Assembly: GCA_013180625.2 (NCBI GenBank)
Contig: SNVD02012234.1
Coordinates: forward strand, 248,001-312,000
Source of the DNA: Boswellia sacra
Lineage: Eukaryota > Streptophyta > Magnoliopsida > Sapindales > Burseraceae
Length of the DNA stretch: 64,000 nucleotides
Reading direction: 5' to 3'
Positions 25,093-36,260 of this stretch are shown here, in pieces; the stretch's first letter is position 1; each line of letters begins with the position of its first letter. A model generated the notes under the pieces. The model was not told the origin of the DNA, made no database searches, and was given only the letters and a program-made list of their open reading frames with translations. The position numbers and the translations under genes are program-made.

Positions 25093-27190
25093 TGTAACAG
25101 CCGTAATTTTTTTAGGGCTATAAAAGTCTTTGTGGGAGTTAAACGAGGATTATAAAAAAAAATAGTTATATTTGCATTTAAATTAGAAGTTTTATTCCTT
25201 TTAGAATACCCCAACCTCACCTAGTATATAAGCAATATAATAATATTGCAAATAGGGTTTTTAACGTAAAAATTTAGGGAAGGCTTTGGAACTCAAAGAT
25301 TTCAAGGTAAGATTATATTTCTTTTAGTTTGATTTAATAATCTTTACTAGAATTATTTTTGTTGCCTAGATTTGTGCTAGGATTTCTGTAGAGGATTAAT
25401 GAACAGTTTAGGATTTTTGAATTTATTAGGATACTTAAAATTCGATTTTCAGTCTGGTTTTTTTATATGTTCTTATAGACATATATATGAACGTGTGAAA
25501 TTTTATTTCACAAAAAAATATTAAGATTTCAATTTATTACGAATTTTTGAACTCTCTGTTGAAAACCTGGAAAATACTGCAATTTCTGGATGTTACGAAT
25601 TTCGGAATTTTGTTTCATATGCTAGAGGACTCAGAAATTCCTCAAATTTTATATGCTGCTTCTTCAAGATGATATATACGTTTCTGTAAATTTTCACGAT
25701 TTTTAAGCGTGTATAATAATTTTTATGAAATTTTGAGTTTGAAACGTTTTAATCTGAAAATTCTGGACAGATTTAACGGGTAGAAAAGCAAAATCATTTA
25801 AAAATAGTTTTTGAATGTAATTTGCTTTGAAGAATTTTTAGCTGAATGCTTTATGTGTCTATTCGCCTCTGCAAAATTCTAGGTTAATTAGATTATGATA
25901 TAATTTTCTAAAATTTCTGGAATAACCTCTGTTCTGGGTATCGGACTTGGGCAGAACGGTTTGTTTAGGAATTTTAAAGGAATTTTGTAGAACATTTGAG
26001 GTTTTGAGATTATGAATTTCTCAAGATGTTTTCTGGTTATGTCTTAGGACAATCGTTGGATGAGTAGGAGCTAGGATATTTGTCTTTTCGGATCGATCAA
26101 GATAAGTAACATCATACATGTATTATGATTAAAGTGTAATGTGTTCTTAATAAATATTCTGATTTGTTAGAAAATATTTTTGTGCGATATTATATGAATT
26201 GTTTTCTGTTTTAGAATGAAAATTGTGGAATTAGAGTTTTAGCAAAGTTTTTAAATTGATTCTCAAAAACCATTTTCATGTTAAAAACCGTTATAGTGAA
26301 AGGAACTTTTGACGAATCTATTATTATCTATGAAAAGTTATTTGTATATGTACTTTGAATATCATGTTATTTGCAATGGTTTTTGAATGTTTTGACTCAT
26401 TGTCCATAGTATCTGAATACTGATATGAATTCTGAACCCAGCTGTAGTATTAGTGTGCACACGACTTTTGGACCGGGTCATCGGGATTACAGGTGACATT
26501 ATTTTGGGCCGGATTACCGGGATTACAGGTGACATACTTTTGGACCGGGTCATTGAGGATACAGGTGACATACTTTTAGACCGGGTCACTGGGGATACAG
26601 GTGACATACTTTTGGGCCGGGTCACAGGGATTACAGGTGACACATTTTGGGCTGGGTCACCGGGATTACGGGTTGCACTATGTGACATGAGTCGATAAAT
26701 ATTTTCTAACCTTGAATGTTTGTGAATGGTTTCTTTGATCTTAAATGTTTTAAATGCTTATGATAATATTTTTGTTAAGATATGATTTTTGGAATTAAAG
26801 TATTAAACTATGAATTTTATGATGTTTTTTATAATTCTTTTAAGATATTAAATGGTTGTGTATGATTTTACTTACCGAGTTGACGGCTCACCCCTCGTCT
26901 CTAACATTTTATCAGAGTAGCGCAGCGGAAGAGTGGTTGGGCGTGATGGTTGATGTCAAGGCTTTAGTTCATTTTTGGAATTATACAATAAGAAGATCCC
27001 CTTTTATTTTAATAATTGTGTCTAAAACTTTAGATTATTAGACTTTATTTTGACGTAGAGAGATATTAAATTTGTTGTTATGTTCCCTATTTTCTAATAA
27101 GAAGATTTATTGAAGTTTTATTTAGAGGTTTATTGTTAGTAATGTCCAAGCATATTAGCAATATTTGTGTTTCGGTTTTGGGGCGTTACA
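25093..27190 (+). repeat. 5' LTR of the gag-only element
   Basis: Starts TGTAACAGCC and ends GGGGCGTTACA. 2098 bases. Contains a 36-base tandem repeat at 26,464-26,690. Confidence 0.93.
26464..26690 (+). repeat. 36-base tandem repeat in the 5' LTR
   Basis: About six units built on GGACCGGGTCACCGGGATTA then CAGGTGACATA and a T run; unit starts at 26470, 26506 and 26542 show the 36-base spacing. GC-rich compared with the rest of the LTR. Both strands give repetitive open frames, which are shadows. Confidence 0.9.
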
Positions 27191-27194
27191 GTTA

Positions 27195-27206
27195 TGGCAT
27201 CAGAGC
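27195..27206 (+). other. Primer-binding site
   Basis: TGGCATCAGAGC, four bases after the 5' LTR. It is one mismatch from the TGGTATCAGAGC complement of initiator Met tRNA used by many plant LTR elements. Confidence 0.85.
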
Positions 27207-27349
27207 TTAGGTATATGGTTCTGTAGACTATAAAAATGTCAATAGAAAGTAGTGACGTAGATCGAAGTTGATAAGTTTTCTTTTGATCTTAGAAACATAG
27301 AACATTCATATGATTTCTTATTAAAATTTTTATGTTATGCTAATTTAAG

Positions 27350-28432
27350 ATGCCACCACGTAAACAGACTACTGAGGCTTCTAGCTCAAGGGGTAACAAT
27401 AATCGAACTAGAGGTGGCAATAATCAGGCTAATGACAACCCTACTATTCAAGAAATGGCTCAGGATAATCCTCTATGGATGCACGCATTTACTAGATTCA
27501 TGGAGCAGCAGAATAGGCTTATGGAGCAAATGGCAAATCATAATACTGGGCATGGTGGTAATAGAGAAGGAAATAATGCTGCAGCGGGTGAAGCCGTGGT
27601 AACCTTGGAGCAATTCAGGAAACTAGGTCCACCAACTTTTCGGGGTACTATAGATCCTTTGGTTGCTGAGGCTTGGCTAAAGCAAATAGAGAAGATTTTC
27701 ACGGCTTTGGGTTGTACGAGCAATTTGAGGGTTACGTTCGCATCTTTTGTCTTGGAGGGTGAGGCTAACCATTGGTGGGAAGCCATTTCACGATTGATGA
27801 TTAATCGTATGGGAGAAGGTGCACAAATTACTTGGAAGATGTTTGTAGACTCCTTTAACGAGAAATATTTCCCTGATCGAGTTCGCCATAGGATGGAGGC
27901 AGAATTCAATCGTTTGACTCAAGGAAATAGATCAGTGGCTGAATATGAGGAAAAATTCAACTCTTTATCTCAATTTGTGACCATACCAAGTGATGCTGCT
28001 AAAGCAAGATTGTTCTTTGAGGGCCTACGTCCAGCCCTTCAGTCTCAACAGGTAATCTTGAAATTGGACACATATGCAGAGATGGTAGACCGAGCTATGA
28101 TTGCTGAGAGGTATTTAGTGGAACCTCAGAATGAGATAGACGATCAGAACCGACAAAATTCCAAGGGTGATGGTAACATCTGGTTAGGTCAGGGGGATAC
28201 TAATAATTATCCTTCCCAAAGAAAGGATGGAGATGGATCTTCTCAAAACAATACAATCCCTGGTGATCGTTGCGGTAATACACACCGTGGGAATTGCTAT
28301 TGGAACACTGGAGCTTGCCTTGGTTGCGGTCAGAGAGGACACAGGATTAAGGATTGCCCAAGGAGGAGAGACTTTAACACTAATAATCAGGCAGACAATA
28401 GTCAAGCAAAGAAGCCAAGGACTCAAGACTAA
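27350..28432 (+). CDS. gag: Retrotransposon Gag polyprotein, intact, without pol
   Basis: 360 residues starting MPPRKQTTEASSSRG. Residues 1-80 are Asn, Gly and Gln rich and probably disordered. About residues 90-255 form a Retrotrans_gag-type capsid region (PPTFRGTIDPLVAEAWL, GEANHWWEA, FNEKYFPDRVR, FEGLRPALQSQQ). A Q/N/G-rich linker leads to one CCHC zinc knuckle, CLGCGQRGHRIKDC, near residues 323-336, then a basic tail. The frame has no stop or frameshift, unlike every other element in the window. It would assemble capsid-like particles and bind RNA. The stop is followed after only about 45 bases by the polypurine tract, so pol has been lost cleanly. Alternative: a gag kept for helper-dependent mobility. 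Confidence 0.93.
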   Translation: MPPRKQTTEASSSRGNNNRTRGGNNQANDNPTIQEMAQDNPLWMHAFTRFMEQQNRLMEQMANHNTGHGGNREGNNAAAGEAVVTLEQFRKLGPPTFRGTIDPLVAEAWLKQIEKIFTALGCTSNLRVTFASFVLEGEANHWWEAISRLMINRMGEGAQITWKMFVDSFNEKYFPDRVRHRMEAEFNRLTQGNRSVAEYEEKFNSLSQFVTIPSDAAKARLFFEGLRPALQSQQVILKLDTYAEMVDRAMIAERYLVEPQNEIDDQNRQNSKGDGNIWLGQGDTNNYPSQRKDGDGSSQNNTIPGDRCGNTHRGNCYWNTGACLGCGQRGHRIKDCPRRRDFNTNNQADNSQAKKPRTQD

Positions 28433-28476
28433 GGAAGTTGAGGTATGCATCAAATTTCAAGGACGAAATTTTTGTT

Positions 28477-28490
28477 AAGAGGGGGAGAAA
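28477..28490 (+). other. Polypurine tract
   Basis: AAGAGGGGGAGAAA directly before the 3' LTR, the plus-strand priming site. Upstream TTTCAAGGACGAAATTTT is the usual gypsy sequence at this place. Confidence 0.85.
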
Positions 28491-30589
28491 TGTAACAGCC
28501 GTAATTTTTTTAGGGCTGTAACAGTCTTTGTGGGAGATAAACAAGGATTATAAAAAAAAAGAGTTATATTTATATTTAAATTAGAAGTTTTATTCCTTTT
28601 AGAATACCCTAACCTCACCTGGTATATAAGCAATATTATAATATTGCAAATAGAATTTTTAACGTAAAAATTTAGGGGAGGCTTTGGAGCTCAGAGATTT
28701 CAAGGTAAGATTATATTTCTTTTAGTTTGATTTAATAATCTTTACTAGAATTATTTTTGTTATCTAGATTTGTGCTAGGATTTCTGCAGAGAATTAATGA
28801 ATAGCTTAGGATTTTTGAATTTATTAGGATACTTAAAGTTCGATTTTCAATATGGTTTTTTTATATGTTCTTATAGACATATATATGAACGTGTGAAATT
28901 TTATTTCACAAAAAAATATTAAGATTTCAATTTATTACGAATTTTTGAACTCTCTGTTGAAAACCTGGAAAATACTGCAATTTCTGGATATTACGAATTT
29001 CGGAATTTTGTTTCATATGCTAGAGGAGTCAGAAATTCCTCAAATTTTATATGATGCTTTTTCAAGATGATATATACGTTTCTGTAAATTTTAACGATTT
29101 TTAAGCGTGTATAATAATTTTTATGAAATTTTGAGTTTGAAACGTTTTAATCTGAAAATTCTGGACAGATTTAACGGGCAAAAAACAAAAATCATTTAAA
29201 AATAGTTTCCGAATGTAATTTGCTTTGAAAAATTTTTTGCTGAATGCTTTATGTGTCTAGTTCGCCTCTGCAAAATTCTAGGTTAATCAAATTATGATAT
29301 AATTTTCTAAAATTTCTGGAATAACCTCTGTTCTGGGTATCGGACTTGGGCAGAACAGTTTATTTAGGAATTTTAAGGGAATTTTGTAGAACATTTGAGG
29401 TTTTGAGATTATGAATTTCTCAAGATGTTTTCTGGTTATGTCTTAGGACAATCGTTGGATGAGTAGGAGCTAGGATATTTGTCTTTTCGGATCGATCAAG
29501 GTAAGTAACATCATACATGTACTATGATTAAAGTGTAATGTGTTCTTAATAAATATTCTGATTTGTTAGAAAATATTTTTGTGCAATATTATATGAATTA
29601 TTTTCTGTTTTAGAATGAAAATTGTGGAATTAGAGTTTTAGCAAAGTTTTTAAATTGATTCTCAAAAACCATTTTCATGTTAAAAACCGTTATAGTGAAA
29701 GGAACTTTTGACGAATCTATTATTATCTATGAAAAGTTATTTGTATATGTACTTTGAATATCATGTTATTTGCAATGGTTTTTGAATGTTTTAACTCATT
29801 GTCCATAGTATCTGAATACTGATATGAATTTTGAACCCAACTGTAGTATTAGTGTGCACACGACTTTTGGACCGGGTCATCGGGATTACAGGTGACATTA
29901 TTTTGGGCCGGGTCACCGGGATTACAGGTGACATACTTTTGGACCGGGTCATCGGAGATACATGTGACATACTTTTGGACCGGGTCACCGGGGATACAGG
30001 TGACATACTTTTGGGCCAGGTCATCGGGATTATAGATGACACATTTTGGGCGGAGTCACCGGGATTACGGGTTGCACTATGTGACATGAGTCGATAAATG
30101 TTTTCTGACCTTGAATGTTTGTGAATGGTTTCTTTGATCTTAAATGTTTCAAATGCTTATGACAATGTTTTTGTTAAGATATGATTTTTGGAATTAAAGT
30201 ATTAAACTATGAATTTTATGATGTTTTTTATAATTGTTTTAAGATATTAAATGGTTGTGTATGATTTTACTTATCGAGTTGACGGCTCACCCCTCGTCTC
30301 TAACATTTTATCAGAGTACCGTAGTGGAAGAGTGGTTGGGCGTGATGGTTGATGTCAAGGTTTTAGTTCATTTTTGGAATTATGTAATAAGAAGATCCCC
30401 TTTTATTTTAATAATTGTATTTGAAACTTTAGATTATTAGACTTTGTTTTGACGTAGAGAGATATTAAATTTGTTGTTGTGTTCCCTATTTTCTAATAAG
30501 AAGATTTATTGAAGTTTTATTTAGAGGTTTATTGTTAGTAATGTCCAAGCATATTAGCAATATTTGTGTTTCGGTTTTGGGGCGTTATA
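28491..30589 (+). repeat. 3' LTR of the gag-only element
   Basis: Starts TGTAACAGCC and ends GGGGCGTTATA, so the final CA has become TA. 2099 bases. It carries scattered substitutions compared with the 5' LTR and its own 36-base tandem array at 29,863-30,090. Confidence 0.92.
29863..30090 (+). repeat. 36-base tandem repeat in the 3' LTR
   Basis: Same array as at 26,464-26,690, about six units, with some substitutions. Array length is conserved between the LTRs. Confidence 0.88.
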
Positions 30590-30666
30590 GAAATTGAATG
30601 TAAATAGCATTGAAAAATATGTAACACAGAAAATAGGATTTAAATTCATAAAAGAACAGAGCCTCT
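30590..30666. mobile_element. Right end of the inverted-repeat element
   Basis: Continues the right arm interrupted at 25,092: AATATGTAACACAGAAAATA here pairs with the left arm near 24,720-24,760. It ends near CCTCT and is followed by AGTAACT (30667-30673), the same seven bases that precede the element in copy A at 15778-15784. Confidence 0.7.
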
Positions 30667-30673
30667 AGTAACT

Positions 30674-31563
30674 GAGTTTTTTGTTACACTGTAGGTGCTT
30701 TTTCACGTTAACTCAGTTTTTAGTTTATGCTATATTTTAATCAATTAACTTATTAAGAATATTTAATGAAGTAGTGAAGGAAACTGGTAGGAAATAGCTT
30801 TTGGAAAGATCCAGGAATTGCAGCTATGATCATCCTTTTCATTATTCAGTCTCTCACAAAAGCTTGAGAGAAATTCGAAAACCATATTGAAAATCATTTG
30901 GAGTCAAAGGAATCCCTTGGAAAGGAAATCGATAAGTTCTCTAGTAAGAGAGTTCTTTGGAAGAGAATTCTCCATTTTTATGACTTCCACTTACCAATCC
31001 CAGCCTGGAAAAGTGATGGATCAGGGCAGGGCCTATTGATCAATAAAAGAAAAGGGTTTATGAGTCCGAGTCCTATAAGCCCATACTTGTGTAGAGTAGA
31101 TTGTTCAGCACCTACGGCACGTACCCATTCTTTACCTATTGGTCCTAGTCTTATAAACGATCAAACGGCCGCCCCCTAATTAGTAGACAAACCTGCTATA
31201 ATAAATTTCATCCACGAGCTTTGAAACCAATTTGTCACTTTCATCCGCTATCGAAATAGAGATATCTCGCTCCACCTCTAGGCTATGCGTAACCCAATTA
31301 CAAATATATATTTCTATTCTGCTGCCTTGCACTCCTTTGCAGCTTGCTACATTGGCAAGAAAGTATTAGAATTAGAGTTTATGATCTGATTTGGGAAATA
31401 ACATGTGTTTAGGAGTTTTTTTTCCCTCTTTATTAAAATTTGTCTTAGGATAAAATTGTCTAAAAATATTAAAATAAAAATAGGGATTGAAGAGATAGAA
31501 AATGTGAGTTGAATAGAACAACTTTTTGATTAATTATAATAAGAGCACTGATGCTAACTAATC
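30674..31563. other. Intergenic DNA
   Basis: A 93-codon open frame lies at 30898-31179 (+) but I recognise no domain and see no gene structure around it. Nothing else supported. Confidence 0.4.
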
Positions 31564-31785
31564 CTTTGGGCTAAGGATGTCAAAATACCGGGGTCGGGCC
31601 GGGGACCTCAATCCCTGGCCCCGGCCTCAGAAAATTCCCCGAAAATTCTGAAGCCGGATAATTTCGTTCCGGGTCTGGGTAGATTAATTCCCCGGGATGC
31701 TCACCAGATTTTCTTATTCTGTTTTTTATTTTAAAAAAATTATACTTATATTAGTTTTTGCGAACTTTTATTGAATCGGTAGGTG

Positions 31786-31831
31786 TAGCCTAGTGGTGTT
31801 GGACTCTTGGAATATGTATGTGGTTTGAACC
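31786..31831 (+). other. tRNA-like A and B box pair (first)
   Basis: TAGCCTAGTGG (31786-31796) resembles the polymerase III A box and GGTTTGAACC (31822-31831) resembles the B box, at tRNA-like spacing. It lies inside the left end of the hAT element. A tRNA-derived SINE remnant is possible; no full tRNA is claimed. Confidence 0.4.
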
Positions 31832-31917
31832 ACCTAGTTGTTGGTTTGCTTCATTTATTTTGCCAAGTGATTTATTTACTTTATATATAAATTTGCTTCA
31901 CCTTTTACCTTGTTAAG

Positions 31918-31975
31918 TGGCGCAGCCTGGTGGTTCATTGTCTTTGTTTTGGGATTCATGTCCTAGGTTCGAGTG
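31918..31975 (+). other. tRNA-like A and B box pair (second)
   Basis: TGGCGCAGCCTGG (31918-31930) and GGTTCGAGTG (31966-31975) again resemble A and B boxes. Two such units lie about 130 bases apart in the same orientation. No acceptor-stem pairing was established. Confidence 0.4.
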
Positions 31976-32613
31976 GCCTAGTTTCCTTTGCTTTTTTTAC
32001 CTTCTAAATGATTTTTTTTTCTTTTAGTTAGTTTACAGTTGCTCTTTTAACAGTTATTTATTTTTTATTTTAATTTGCATTGAGTTCCGCTCTCTCCTAA
32101 TTAGGTTATGAATAATATTTTATCAAAATAATAAATTGATTACTAAAATAAATTATATTATTTACCAAACCATGCATGAAAAATTAGAAATTTATTATTT
32201 CAAATTCAAGAACAAGTGAACAAAAAAACAACTTTACATTACAAACTACATTACAATTCCTTAAATAAAAATTCATTACTTAAACATAATACATTTCACT
32301 ACATAATTGATTAAATGAACACATAATACAATTCATTACATAAATTCATAACATAAACACGTAACAGAATTAACATAAACATTAAACACATAACACAAAC
32401 ATCCAATTCCAAAAGAAACTACAAGTCTGTAATCCAACAACCAAAGGGCAAAAAAATTACAACTCAAGCACTTAATTCAAATATATATAAAAAAAACTAT
32501 ATCCAACATAAGTTTCAAATATAAAGAAACCACAACTCAATGAAGGCAAATATAGTCTATACTCTAAACATCCAAAAAGTACAATCCAACATTTATACCC
32601 CGAGCATATCAAT

Positions 32614-35600
32614 TCAAGAGCAAGCTGACGATGTCGATGGTTTTAATGGCTCTTCATCCTCATCATACATTGCTTCTTCTGCCGTTACCAATTCACATTG
32701 GGGGAATCATACTTAGGAAAACAAAAAGGAAAGAAAAGATATTAGAAATATGCATCGATCATAAAATATAGATTGTACATTGAAGAGAATATAATACCAT
32801 GTGACTGAGCCCATAACCAATTTTGAGTGCACATCAAAGCTTCCAATGTTTTTGAATGTAGTCTGCTACGATGGGGACTTAAATGTCTACCACTCGTACT
32901 AAATGTAGACTCAGAAGCCACAGTAGAAACTGGAATAGATAAAATATCTTTTGCAATTTCAGCCAACAAAGGATATTTGCCTACATTTGTCTTCCATCAA
33001 CTCAAAATATCAAAATGGCCACTATTGTGCTTGAAACATTGTTCCTCCAAATACAAATCTAACTCAGACTTAGTAACTGTATTACCAGTACAACCAATGT
33101 ATGATTGATACTCTAAGTTGGACTCAAAAGTCATATGTTCCAACTCACCACTCGTAGGAACCTCACTTGCTAATGACTCATATTGTTCACCTATACCTAC
33201 AGTGGCAGCTTTAAGTTTATACTCCTCTACTAAGTCATAAACAATGTCTTTGACATCTCCAATACACTTTGAAGCATTGTCTCCATAAATTTTTGGAAAG
33301 AAAAATGTTATCAATTTGCATTTATATCTTGGATCCAAGATAACAGCCACTGCCAAAACACCATGAATGACCTCCCAGTACTTTTCAAAATTTTCTATCA
33401 TTTGTGATGCCATCTCTCTTATTTTAGAATGAGGAGAATCACACCATTTAATCGATGCCAATCTCAAGTCACAAATTAAAGCAAAAAACAAGTTGGAAGT
33501 GGGATATCTTGTACCTGAAAACACTTGGGTCACCTTATAGAAATACTTTAAATGGTCACACATCAACCTAGCCAACTCCCACTCTGAATGCATAGGTAAA
33601 GATCTGTAACTTTTTTCACGCACATGCAAACGAGTAAACACATCTCTATATTCTGATGCAGTAGACAACAACAAATAAGTTGAATTCCATCTAGTGCAAC
33701 AATCTAATGCCAATTTTCTTGTACAAGAAACTTTCATTTGTCGTACTTCACTCTTAAATCTCTCAATTCTTTTAGGTGTTACAGCCCAAAAGGCGACACT
33801 ATTTCTAATTTTATCAATCCCATCTCCAAGCAAATCTAACCCATCTCTTACTATCAAATTCAAAATGTGTGATGTGCACCTCATATGAAATAATTTTCCT
33901 TTCAAAATCGTGTTATGAACACCCAATTTTTCTTCAAGTATAAGAATCAATGCATCATTAGCAGAGCAATTGTCAAGAGTAACACATGACAACTTACGAT
34001 CAACATTCCAATCCATCAAACAAGGAGCTAGCTCATCAGCATATGCTTCAGCGGTGTGTGAAGATGGAACATATATGAACCTGAAACATATTCAATAGTA
34101 GAGGTCAAACACTAGCTAGTAATTAAGAAATTATGTCTTTTTCTTTTAAATGTATGATATTAGCATGTCTCATTGATGCGTTCGAAACTAGCAAGTATAC
34201 TAGTCGCACAAGTAATAAAGTGATGAGTAAGATATCGTTCCCACGAGGATTGATTCTAATTGAATTTGTTATTTTCCAGCAACAATAAATTAAATAAGGG
34301 GGGGTTTTGTTTAATGATTAACTAAATGAACTAAGAATGCAAATGAAGAATAACAAAACAGAAAGTTAATTTGAGAGAAATCTGGTTAAGGGATCCTTCT
34401 CTACCACAAGATATGGATTTGTGAATTAATCATAGAATTGTCATCCAATTATACCATTGAAATAATCAACCGTAGATAACAACAAGCTCTGTTATCCCAA
34501 TCTTTCCTTACTTTGTTGTTAAATAAAACAGGCTCTTTATTTAATCTCTATCCATTAAACAACCTAGAACAAGCTCTCTAAATTTAATTCAATGGATGCA
34601 TTACGATAAGAAAGATAGGTTGATCTAAGCAATAAACACACAAGCTCGGATTATTTAACTTAGGTTGTATTCTCCAATTGCAATCTCTGATCACAATTTT
34701 GCTACTAAGGATTAGAAATTCAAGACAATTACGGATCAAGATTTCTACTCTAGCAATAGACAACAACCAGATTATATTCAGTTGGCCATTCCAAATACAA
34801 TCAGCAAGCAATCATAAGCATTAGATATGGGAAAATACAAGCAACTTCAATTAGAGAATTGGATAACAACTTCTTGCACAATCAACTTACAAAAACCATA
34901 TCAGGGGCTTTGAAATCACCCTCAACCAATTCAGATTCAGTTACACATGTTTAAGAACGTGGTAAATACAATACAACATGGAGACATTCCAGAAAATGAA
35001 AGGGAAGGGAAAAACTTAGCAAATTTGATGTAATTCTCTTTGGATTGTAGTTCTTCCTCTTTCCAAGCTTCCTTTCTCCTTCAAGAACTCCAAGAGATGA
35101 AAGAATTCCAGAGCTTCAGCCTCCACCACGTTCTCCCCTCTTCAAGTTATGAAAATAAAACCCTAAAATGTGTTTAAATACTCTGCTACAGTAACCTGCT
35201 ACAGTGTCCCGTATTATACATGCCACAGTGATTTGTGGAATTACATTTCTATACTTCTCACACTGTTTTGATTACAACTTTTGGTACACTGAATGGATTT
35301 ATAAACCGTAAATTTCTCCAGAAAATAGACTTCGAGAGCTTTCCAACGGTATATAATATGTCATCGGGTTCATTGTATATCAATACAATTAAATCCGAGA
35401 AGATCACTGACTAGCAGAGGTGAAAATGAAGGGTTTTACTCCATTTTTGTGCAAGTTGCTCCAAAACTCCTACAAACATCAAAACCACACAAAAACATAA
35501 AAATACCAAGGAATATAGCAAAGAAACATGGACGAATTGATATGAAAATGATATATAAATAGACACTTATCACTCATATACGATATATTTACATCAATAT

Positions 35601-36260
35601 GCGACTTTGTAACCTCTAATGCTCATCAACAAAATGTGTTGTCATAACCATGTATCCTTTTTTTTTATTACTTGCAGTCCACATATCAGTTGCTATTCCT
35701 ATTCTACTTTTACAAGCATCCATCATCTTCATGGTCTTTTCCTTCTCAATATCATATATCTTAAAGACCACATTCCTTAAAGTGTTTCTACTCATGGGAA
35801 CAAACAAAGGTTGAGCATAATATATTAACTCTCTAAAACCCTCATACTCAACAAAAGAAAGAGGGAGTTCATGCATTACAATCATTTTGGCCACCTTTTC
35901 CTTACAAACTTCTTTATCAAACGTCTCAACAACCATTTTCGATGAATTACTTCCATTTTGCTTCTTTTGAAAACTCAAGAATTGTTGTTTAATTGTTGCT
36001 TGTTTTCGACTCTTACAACTTCCTAAATGGCTTGCCAAGTGTTTGGTTCCATTTGTATGGTGACCAACCAATATAGCTTTGCAATGGTTACAAATAGCTT
36101 TATGTCTGCCCTCAATAATTTCTTTTGTAAAATGTTCTCAGACCCAAGACCGTTTCATTGGTTGACGATCCTCCTCTCTCTTTGTGACACCACCTCATCG
36201 TCCACGCCCACGAGTGCTACGATCAACTGGTGGCCGTATTTTCCCACGTCCTGTTTGTGA
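32614..36260 (-). pseudogene. hAT transposase pseudogene (BED finger, hAT dimerisation)
   Basis: Right to left: a BED-type zinc finger (CNHCKA...TKHLASHLGSC, near 36,000-36,110); the block GIATDMWTASNKKKGYMV; a donor near 35,592; an intron holding the solo LTR; an acceptor at 34,080/34,081; the block FIYVPSSHTAEAYADELAP; the central RNase H-like region (VTLDNCSANDA, CTRWNSTY, AVILDPRYK); and the C-terminal hAT dimerisation block (IPVSTVASESTFSTSGR). A short C-terminal exon ends near 32,614. Three in-frame stops each sit where the family has Trp: TGA at 36140-36138 (before EHFTKEII), TAG at 35618-35616 (after THFVDEH) and TGA at 32999-32997 (after GHFDILS, before another W). Otherwise the frame is well kept. 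It once encoded the element's own transposase. Confidence 0.88.
34174..35572. mobile_element. Solo LTR nested in a hAT intron
   Basis: 1399 bases with TGATGCGTTC at the left and GACACTTATCA at the right (TG...CA), flanked by CTCAT at 34169-34173 and 35573-35577. It contains GATATCGTTCCCACGAGGAT, a block I associate with a common plant LTR family. No internal retrotransposon sequence is present, so it is best read as a solo LTR left by recombination. It lies in the hAT intron between the GYMV and FIYVP exons. Confidence 0.85.

Larger units (their letters stand above)
18844..26068 (+). repeat. Segmental direct duplication, copy B (7.2 kb)
   Basis: Partner of 9,966-17,160. The left edge is the base after the solo LTR. 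The right edge (GATGAGTAGG) lies inside the 5' LTR of the 25,093-30,589 element, which continues uninterrupted. Small differences include a five-base insertion in the NB-ARC fragment (18,912 area) and an extra TTTTCGATAAATTTTAGA-type repeat near 21,665. Confidence 0.95.
25093..30589 (+). mobile_element. Gag-only LTR retrotransposon (gypsy-type), complete
   Basis: Two LTRs of about 2.1 kb flank a 1.3-kb interior. The target duplication GAAAT is at 25088-25092 and 30590-30594. The interior has a primer-binding site directly after the 5' LTR, one gag frame and a polypurine tract directly before the 3' LTR. No protease, reverse transcriptase, RNase H or integrase is present. This is the layout of non-autonomous gag-carrying elements, which would need enzymes from a related element. 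The gag and LTR style suggest a Tekay/Del-like gypsy relative, by inference. Confidence 0.93.

Noticed and set aside
26362..26698. Repeat proteins of MSPVSPVTRSKS type on the minus strand and DILLDRVTGDTG type on the plus strand
   Set aside because: Both are translations of the 36-base LTR repeat; the same happens at 29,791-30,097.
30898..31179. 93-codon plus-strand open frame as a gene
   Set aside because: No recognised domain and no supporting gene structure.
31786..31975. True tRNA genes
   Set aside because: Only A/B-box-like strings are visible; cloverleaf stems and an anticodon arm could not be confirmed.
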